A stretch of DNA of 64,000 bases from Cololabis saira (taxonomy: Eukaryota > Chordata > Actinopteri > Beloniformes > Belonidae): positions 33,415,350 to 33,479,349 of the forward strand of contig NC_084609.1 of NCBI RefSeq assembly GCF_033807715.1. Direction: 5' to 3'. The position numbers and the translations under genes were made by a program. Positions 47,101 to 56,100 of the stretch are shown here, one piece after another. Under the pieces are notes generated by a model. The model was not told where the DNA came from. It made no database searches and was given only the letters and a program-made list of their open reading frames with translations. Each line of letters starts with the position of its first letter. Position 1 is the first letter of the stretch.

Positions 47101-50100
47101 TATTTTTTCTCCTGCACGGCCCTGCTACTCTTCCGTATAGAAACAGCGGGCGAGGTAAAAGGAATTGGGCTTAATAAATGCTAAACAAGGCTGTGACGTA
47201 CCGAGAGGGCAGACTTGAGCGAGTGGCCGCTCTCCTCCCGCACGGCGAAGGAGGCGCTGCGAGCCAGACATCCCAGCTCCCTCCACACGCCCTCCCACTT
47301 CAGCGTGTGGCTCGTCACGCCCACGGGGAACTGGAAACACATGGAAACTGGGTTTACTATCTCCAACAGTCTGGTGTTGGTGGCTCAGGACAGGTCTGGT
47401 GATTACTGGTCAGTCCAGCGATCACCAGAGACCAGCCTGCTCGTTAGGAGAGATGGAGGACGCCACATTCAGGTGTTTAGGACGGAATGTTGATGGAAAC
47501 ACAACAAACGTGGCGTACATACATCGCCCGCCTCAAGACAAACACACAGATCCTTACGTTTAATTCTGCAGACACGCCTCTGTCAGTCTCTTTTAAGGAA
47601 CTCCATGGAAACTGCCCAGTGACTTTATACATGTTGAGGGTGAGGCTGGAACACAAAAGACACAGTACATTACATTGTTTATTGGACATGAACTTTGCCT
47701 AACAATATAATTATATATTATATATCTTCTAATATAAATAAAATTTGCAAATCAACCTGTGGTTGGAACATGCCACAAATTAGATACTATTGCAATTTTT
47801 TTTCGTAATACTCAAACGTTATATCAAAATGTAACAACCATTTCCTTCTGTTGGGTAACAAAATAGTGCAAAGGACAACATGATGAAGAACAAAAATATA
47901 TAGCCATCCTTTGCACTCACTGTTTTTTTGCAGACTCTGCACATAATAGATGATGTTTGCTCCTCGTCACTCTTTTTAAATCCAAGCCAGTTCCAGAGCT
48001 GGAGCCTCGTTTAACAACGAGCTCCTCGCTCTCAGATCCGCCTTCCGCCATGTTTGTAAAGCCTGATTTATGGTTCTGCGTTAAATCGACCTACGCCGTA
48101 GGCTCTGTGTGGATTTAACGCAGAACCATAAATCAGCTTTACACAAAAATGTCACCAACGGGAATTTAGCGTTTTTACCTCGATGACAAATTCTTACCGT
48201 GGGGAATTTCTTTGACGGTATATCGTGAACGGTAAAATATCGCCCATTCCTAGTGTGAATCCAGCACTAGGGCCCCTCTAGAGAGCGGCGGTAAGAAGCC
48301 TGCAGGCTGACGGTGAAGTGCTCTTACTTGCGTTCAAAGTAACCGGGCTGGGGCTTGAAGAAGGACAGGCCGTAGGAAGTTTCTTTAGTCCCGTAGGAGA
48401 ACTGGAAGGTGAGTTTCTCTGCTCGCCCCAGCATGTTGGGCAGCTTCAGACCCAGGACCTGGAGGAGGGCACGATATGCACAAGATAAGGATGTGATGAG
48501 GAGCCTGTAGCATCCTATAATGTAGTAATTTCCTGAAAATGTAATAACACCTGAAAATGTAATAAAATTTGCACTTAACTCAATCGAAGATGTAATAAAA
48601 CCCAATAATGTAATAACTTCACCAATAATGTAATAAAATATCCTGACTGATATTGTAATAACATTTTTACCGATAATGTAATACCTTATTACGTTATTGG
48701 GAATTTATTATCATTTTCAGGTGGGTCTTTTTTTTTTTTTTCCAAAACTGATAATGTAATACTTGACAAATAATGTAATATATATGTTCATTTTCAGTCC
48801 AGAGTTCTACATTTTGTGTTTTAAGTATCTAAGAATGTTTTATACGCTGGATTTGAAACAACTGAATGACTATTGGGTTAAATTGCAGACTTTGAGTACC
48901 AATATAATAAATTCCCAATAACGTAATAAGGTATTTAATTATCGGTAAAAATGTTATTACAATATCAGTCAGGATATTTTATTACATTATTGGTGAAGTT
49001 ATTACATTATTGGGTTTTATTACATTTTCAATTGAGTTAAGTGCAAATTTTATTACATTTTCAGGCGTTTACATTTTCAGGAAATTATTACATTATAGGA
49101 AATTATTACATTATAGGAGCTACACGACTCTTTCCCCTTGTGTGGTTGTCAGTAGCTTATTTGTGAATACACGTCTTCACATCTTCATCCAAACCTTGGA
49201 GGCCTACTGTGCTTTAGCATGAATAATCTAAGGTTTTGTGCTTCTCACCATACTGCCTTCATTGTTTCCAACCATAGTGTTGTAGCTTCCTGTCAGTCTC
49301 TTGACTTCCATCACCTCAAAGGTTACGTCCAGCCCGTTGGGCAGAGCGTCTGCACCTGAGGAAGAATTCAAGAAGGAACTCTTTATCGTATCACTGCATG
49401 TTCTTAGCTACACTACATGGTAGGGGTGTAACGATACACTAATCTCACGATACGGTACGATACACGATACTGAGGTCACGATAACGATACGATATTATAG
49501 TAGTATTTTTTAACAACCTTGAATGGGGAACATATGACTGGAAACAATTGTCTTTTATTTGAAAGACACAAAATACAAAACAATGCTGTGCGTTTGCCCT
49601 ATTGTTCCAGTTTGTAATGCTTTATAACTGTTTAAGTTTTAAAGAGAAAGCCAGGCCAACCATTTTCACAAACTGAACTAAAAGTAAAAGGTTTGCATTA
49701 TGATCTTCAGTTTCATACAAGTACAAATATTTAGCCACAAACTGAATAGTTTCTCTCATTTATGATTTGACTTTTTTCTTTTCCAGAAATTTAACAACTA
49801 AAATTAAATAAATAAATAAAAGTAAATAAATGCATACAATTTTACATCATAAAACAGATTGATTCATTTTCACCTTATAAATGTAAGAGGAGATTTATTT
49901 TTGTTAAGAAGGTTATTTTGGTAATTCAGGGTTGATTATTTTATAAATCTATTCTTTATATTGTGATGTAAATCAGGGACTATAATGACACTAGTCATTT
50001 ATCTGTAGTGATTAGTCTGTTTTAGATTGGGCGGAGTGATACGCCACAGTACGGCACTAGGTGCTGTGTTGATGTTCTAAAATCCTACACTGTTGAGGGA

Positions 50101-53100
50101 CATTAAAGTACACTGGAACTCAGCAGAAGTTGTCCCCGTGTTTATCCTACTCACCACCCCAAAAAGGTTTAATTTAATAAGGTAAGGCTTAACTCTACAC
50201 CAGCCTTACATCAGTAAAGGTTCAGATCTCAAAACCTGCAAGAGTCCCGTGATCGGGACCAAAACGGTACTAGTTTCTTCTGAGCGGAGGAAGATTTTGG
50301 TCCGCGGGTCGAGGCGTGGTTGGATGCGCATTACTAGTCAACACAATAGATTAATATTAATAATCCAATATCAGATACAGTTTGTCACCTCCATGACACG
50401 TATCGTGACGTTTTTGTATCGCGAAATTTCGTGGCACGATATATTGTTACACCCCTATTATATAGTCAGTTAGAAATATAATTCTAGGCCTTGAGAAGCA
50501 GATGTTTTGGCAGGATTGTTAAGGTGTGACTGCTGGCCTGAATCCGGTACCTTCATACGTATCGATGAGAACCTCCACCTCCTTGAAGATTCCCAGACGG
50601 AGGAGTCTCTGCCTGGCCACGTGGGCTTTCTTCATCACCTGAAACAGATCTCTGCACTCAGGGAACGTAATACTGGTGATTTGACGGCGTGTCGTACCGT
50701 AACGTGCAACAGTACATACATCGATGAGATTCCTGGCGTGGAAAACATCGGAGATCTCATAGCCGAGCAGATCCTCTTTGGTTCTCCCCAGACCCTGAAT
50801 ATTGACGTGCTGAACAACGACCTGCAATCAGGGACATTTGACTACATCGCTACTAGATCCACCAAACAAACAGAGAAAAAAACACAGCATGGATTTTTCC
50901 AAAACACAAATGAAAACTTGATCTATCTTAATGCACGACTTCCCTGACCCTAGTAAAAACACAGTTTTATTTTGTTTATTTATTTAAATTGCTGCATTTG
51001 TAAGCATTATTTCACAAAATGTTTGACACACCAACTGAGCTCTTGCTCCATAAAAACCATGACAAGCACTCTGTTCCATCAGGCTGATATTTCTGTGGAA
51101 CGTTATCATCGCTATGGTACGACGGAGTATTAGGGCCAAACTAAGACAAAAAAAAAATTGGAAATTACGAGAATAAAGTCGTAAAATTACGAGAATAAAG
51201 TCGTTATTTATGAGAATAAAGTCGTAATAGAATAAAGTCGTAACATTACGAATATAAAGTCGTAACATTACGAATATAAAGTCGTAACATTACGAGAATA
51301 AAGTCGTAATATTACGAGAATAAAGTCGTAATATTACGAGAATAAAGTCGTAATATTACGAGAATAAAGTCATAATTTATTACGACTTTATTCTCGTAAT
51401 TTTACAACTTTATTCTCATATTATTATGACTTTATTTTCGTAATTTTCTTCTTTTTTTTTTTCTTAGTTTGGCCCTAATACTCCGTCGTACTATGGGGAC
51501 TGGCCCACTATTTAATAGTGTTTAGTTCATCCGGGTTTGTGGGTAATCATTTTAAGGTCCTCCCACAGCATTTCAAGTTTTGGTGTGGATTGTTTGTAGG
51601 TGACCAAATAATTATTTTACCCAGGAATTTACCAATTCATTCAGTAAAAATCCTACAATGTGATTTCCTGGATTCTTTCCCTCCATTCTGTCTCTCATAG
51701 TTGAAGTTAGCTATGATGAAAATTACAGGCCTCTCTCATCTTTTTAAGTGGGAGAACTTGCACAATTGGTGGTTGACTAAATTCTTTTTTGGCCCACTGT
51801 ATTTGAGGAGACAATACCACAAAAACTATTGACAAAAGCATTGTGTGCGTGTTGGGCTGGTTTCCCTGTGGTGGTGTGGGGGGTCTGGGGAAGCCGGGGA
51901 GCAAGGTGGCGTTGTTGGCGCTGATCAGAGGTGTCAAGTAACAAAGTACATACTCCGTTACCTTACTTAAGTAGAAATGTTGGTTATCTATACTTCACTG
52001 GAGTAATTATTTTTCAGACGACTTTTTACTTTTAATCCTTACATTTTCACGCAATTATCTGTACTTTTTACTCCTTACATTTTAAAAACAGCCTTGTTAC
52101 TCTATTTCATTTCGGCCTTAAATAAAAACTATCCAGTTAAATTGCTCCATCCGGATAGAGTGAATTTGGTTGTGGTTGTTTCAGATGTTCTTGTCCAGTT
52201 TTGTTCTTACATCCGTTCCCTCAGATTCCTGCAACTAAACTTGGATGTACATTCCAATAAAGGTTAGGATAAATGATAACATGAACATGAAGTTTGACTT
52301 TTTGCACCATTAAAATACTTATAGGCAACTAGTCATCATATCTGCTGCTCTCTGAAACACATGTTAATGCTCAATAGTACACACATATGGTTCTTTAATA
52401 TATTTGCATTATACTAAGATGCATTCATTTTCAATGGCTTTTTCCCCCTTACATTACTTTTACTTTTATACTTTAAGTAGTTTTGAAACCAGTACTTTTA
52501 TACTTTTACTTGAGTAAAAAACTTGAGTTGATACTTCAACTTCTACAGGAGTATTTTTAAACTCTAGTATCTATACTTCTACCTGAGTAGTGAATGTGAA
52601 TACTGAAGACACCTCTGGCGCTGATGATGATAGTAACTACCCTTTTTATAGTTTGTAGTACTTATCAAAGAGATCTACAACAAGCATGAGGTCAAAAATA
52701 ATATTAACAACCATAGTATCATTATTGCTAGTATTATCACTATTATTAGTCTTATTATTATCATCAGCACCTCCAAAACCGAGGCCATGGTTCTCCACCG
52801 GGAAAGGGTGGCGTGCCTTCTCCGGGTGGGTGGAGAAGTGGGAACGGATAAGCGGTGGAAAATGGATGGATGGATGAATGGATTATCATCATCATCATCA
52901 TTATTATGATCATTATTATTACAAGTATGTATTTACAGCTATGTGTACGTCTTCCTCTCTGTGTATATATGTATATGTATGTGAGTGCAGGCTTGCATGT
53001 TTATATTTGGATCTGTGTTCATACATGCATCATGCATGTAACACAGACATTAAAAAATACTTACAGACCTCACTCACTTTCTTTTTTGTTTGTCCTTTTC

Positions 53101-56100
53101 ATTTTGTCTGTTTGTCTTATGTTGGCATGTATGTCTTTTTTACTGCAACACAGTTCACCACTAAGACACATCACACCAACACTCCATCAACCACCACACT
53201 GCACACACTGCACCCATCACTGTCTTCTCTTCCCATCAGTCCTGTCCATCCATGTTTCACTTCAGTGATTTTTGTCAGAATCAGGAATTCAAATGATAAT
53301 AAAATTTGGTAGATCAGACTGTCAGGGAGTCCTGGTGAAGAACACACTCACCCACGCACCTTAAGAAAACTAAAATCTCCTGCAAGACTGAAATGCATAA
53401 ATATGTCATAGATAAATGTTTTATCAAATCATGGTACTAACCATTAATATACATGCAGACAGTTAAAAAAAAAAAGACAAACACACAAAGAAAGAGATAA
53501 TAAATGCAACTAACCCCAGAGATCAACAATCATTTGCATTTTAAACATAGTACTTCCATACTATCCTGACTCACATCTTTATTTTCCAGGATCTCCTGCT
53601 TGGAGTCTTGTTCCTGCTCCAGCGGCTCCATCAGGTCGTCAGGACTGACTCCCAGATCCCGGCCGTGCATCGGGACGGCGTCCATACTCTGCAGCAAGAG
53701 CAACACATGGGAGTTAAAGGGGACCTATTATGAAAAACATGTTTTTTCTTGTTTTAACATATATAAAGTGGTCTCCCCTCACCCTGCCAGCAGAGGGGAG
53801 ACAAAATACCATGAATTTCTGCAAGCTCTCTGACCCCCGCCGGACAGAGTCCCCCAGTGTCACGTGGTTTTTTTTGAGCCGATTAGAATCTGCTCCCGTC
53901 GTTACGTAACGACGGGAGCAGATTTCCATAGGTTCAGCCTCCGCTGCTGAAACCACGCCCACAACCAGCTCTCTACGCAGGCTGGAGCGGTCCTTGCCTG
54001 AGCCAGTCGGACGCGTAGCGGATCCGGGTTAAATCATCCAGGTTCCCGGGTGGTTTGGGAGCTGGGTCCTCGGGGGTCTGTCCCAGGTCGGACCAGCTTC
54101 ACCCTCTGAGATTTTCAGGCAAATCTGTCGGTTTGATCCCCGGTAACGGGCGATGCGCCGCGGATGCGCTCCGGAGCCGATCTGTGCGCCCGCCGTGGCG
54201 TTGCGGCGCCCGTCGCGCAGCATCCGCCGGGCAGCATCCGCCGGGCAGATCCGGCTGAAATTCCGCTGGTCGGTCCCCGGGAGTCCCTGCTACAAGTCCA
54301 GGCGGGTTCCTGCGGTCCCGGCCGGTCGGAACCGGTCAGATTCCCTGGTTAAAGCCGCGGTGATGCGCGCTGCTCCACTTCCCGGTTCCCAAAGCGTGGT
54401 CCGTCCGACTAAATTGTCCAGGTTCCCGGCCGCTTTGGGAGCAGGGATTTCTGGGGTACGTCCCAGGCTGGATCAGCTTCAGCCTCCGAGATTTTCAGCG
54501 AAATCTGTCGGTTTGATCACCAGTAACGGGCGATGCGCCGCAGAGCCACGCCGGGCGACCCGGCGTGGCTCCGGGGCCAGCGTTCAGCATCCGCCGGGCA
54601 GATCCGGCTGAAATAGTGCATAAATGTTATTTATATACAACTCATATTTTATTTTTTTAACAATAAAGTTGCCATTTGTGAAAATACAGTGTTGTGATAA
54701 TTTACAGGCTCGGGCTGCTCTGGCGGAGCGAGGTTTATTCTCCTCCCCTGCCTCACGTCATTCAGGGAGCCAATCAGCACAGAGCCTCATTATCATACCC
54801 CCCCCTTCCCTTAGAATGGAGCACAGAAAAAGAGGTTAGAAGCGGTAAAACTAGTGACAGGGCCCACAGGCTGGATTTATGATTTATGTAGAAAAAACAA
54901 GCTTTAGATTGTTTTTAAGCCATTCAAGGCCTGTTTAAAATATACATTAAATGCCATAATAGGTCACCTTTAAGTCTACTGTCTATACAATGTCTAACAT
55001 GAGGTATCATTAAAGCCTTCAAAATAAGATTTAAAAAATAAATAAATAAAACTGTGCGATGAAAAAAAAGGGCAGGAAGGTCAGTGGGCGGGGCTTTCAT
55101 CTGTCACAAAACCACTGGAAGTCACTACAAATGGACTACTGGAGGAGAATAAATGGAGCTAATGTGGGGAATTAGTCATATTGATGGAAGGTGTTTCATC
55201 TAAACAGTACCACATAACAAAACTAACTATCATTTTCAGGTTTTATTTAAATATTTAGGCTAACAAAATGACCGAAATGCTTCCTCTGTAGCTTTTAGTT
55301 GAGATTATACAGGGTTCCTACACATTTTTCAAGGTCAAATTCAAGCACTTTTCATGCACTTTCAAGGGTCATTTTCTAAATCTTCAAGCACCTTATCGCT
55401 GGGGTCAAATATCTACAGGAATATATATAAACTCATAATTATTTTTTCCGCTTTTTATCACAATTATGTACATTGTATCGCGCTGTAAACATCTAGTTAT
55501 GTTTTATTTCTCCTTATAATAACTAAACTTTACAGTCTGATCCCAATTTTGTGAAAGACACAGAGCTATAAGTTCAAGCACTTTAACCAAAATTCAAGCA
55601 CTTTTCAGGCCTTGAAAACACAACATTGCACTCAAGCACTTTCAAGGATTTCCAGCCCCCGTAGAAACCCTAATTTGATCACATTACAGTGTATTTCGTC
55701 AGTATTTCATTAAGCTTTGCTGAAGATAGTGATACACCTCTTCACCTACACCAATAAGCAGTACTGGAGTTGAGGGGGGATGATGGGGGATGGCATCCCC
55801 CCTGAAATAAAAACGGTCCAAATCATCCCCCCTGAAATAAAAACGGTCCAAATCATCCCTCCTGAAATAAAAACGGTCCAAATCATCCCTCCTGAAATAA
55901 AAACGGTCCAAATCATCCCCCCCTGAAATAAAAACGGTCCAAATCATCCCCCCCTGAAATAAAAACGGTCCAAATCATCCCCCCTGAAATAAAAACGGTC
56001 CAAATCATCCCCCGTGAAATAAAAACGGTCCAAATCATCCCCCGTGAAATAAAAACGGTCCAAATCATCCCCCCTGAAATAAAAACGGTCCAAATCATCC

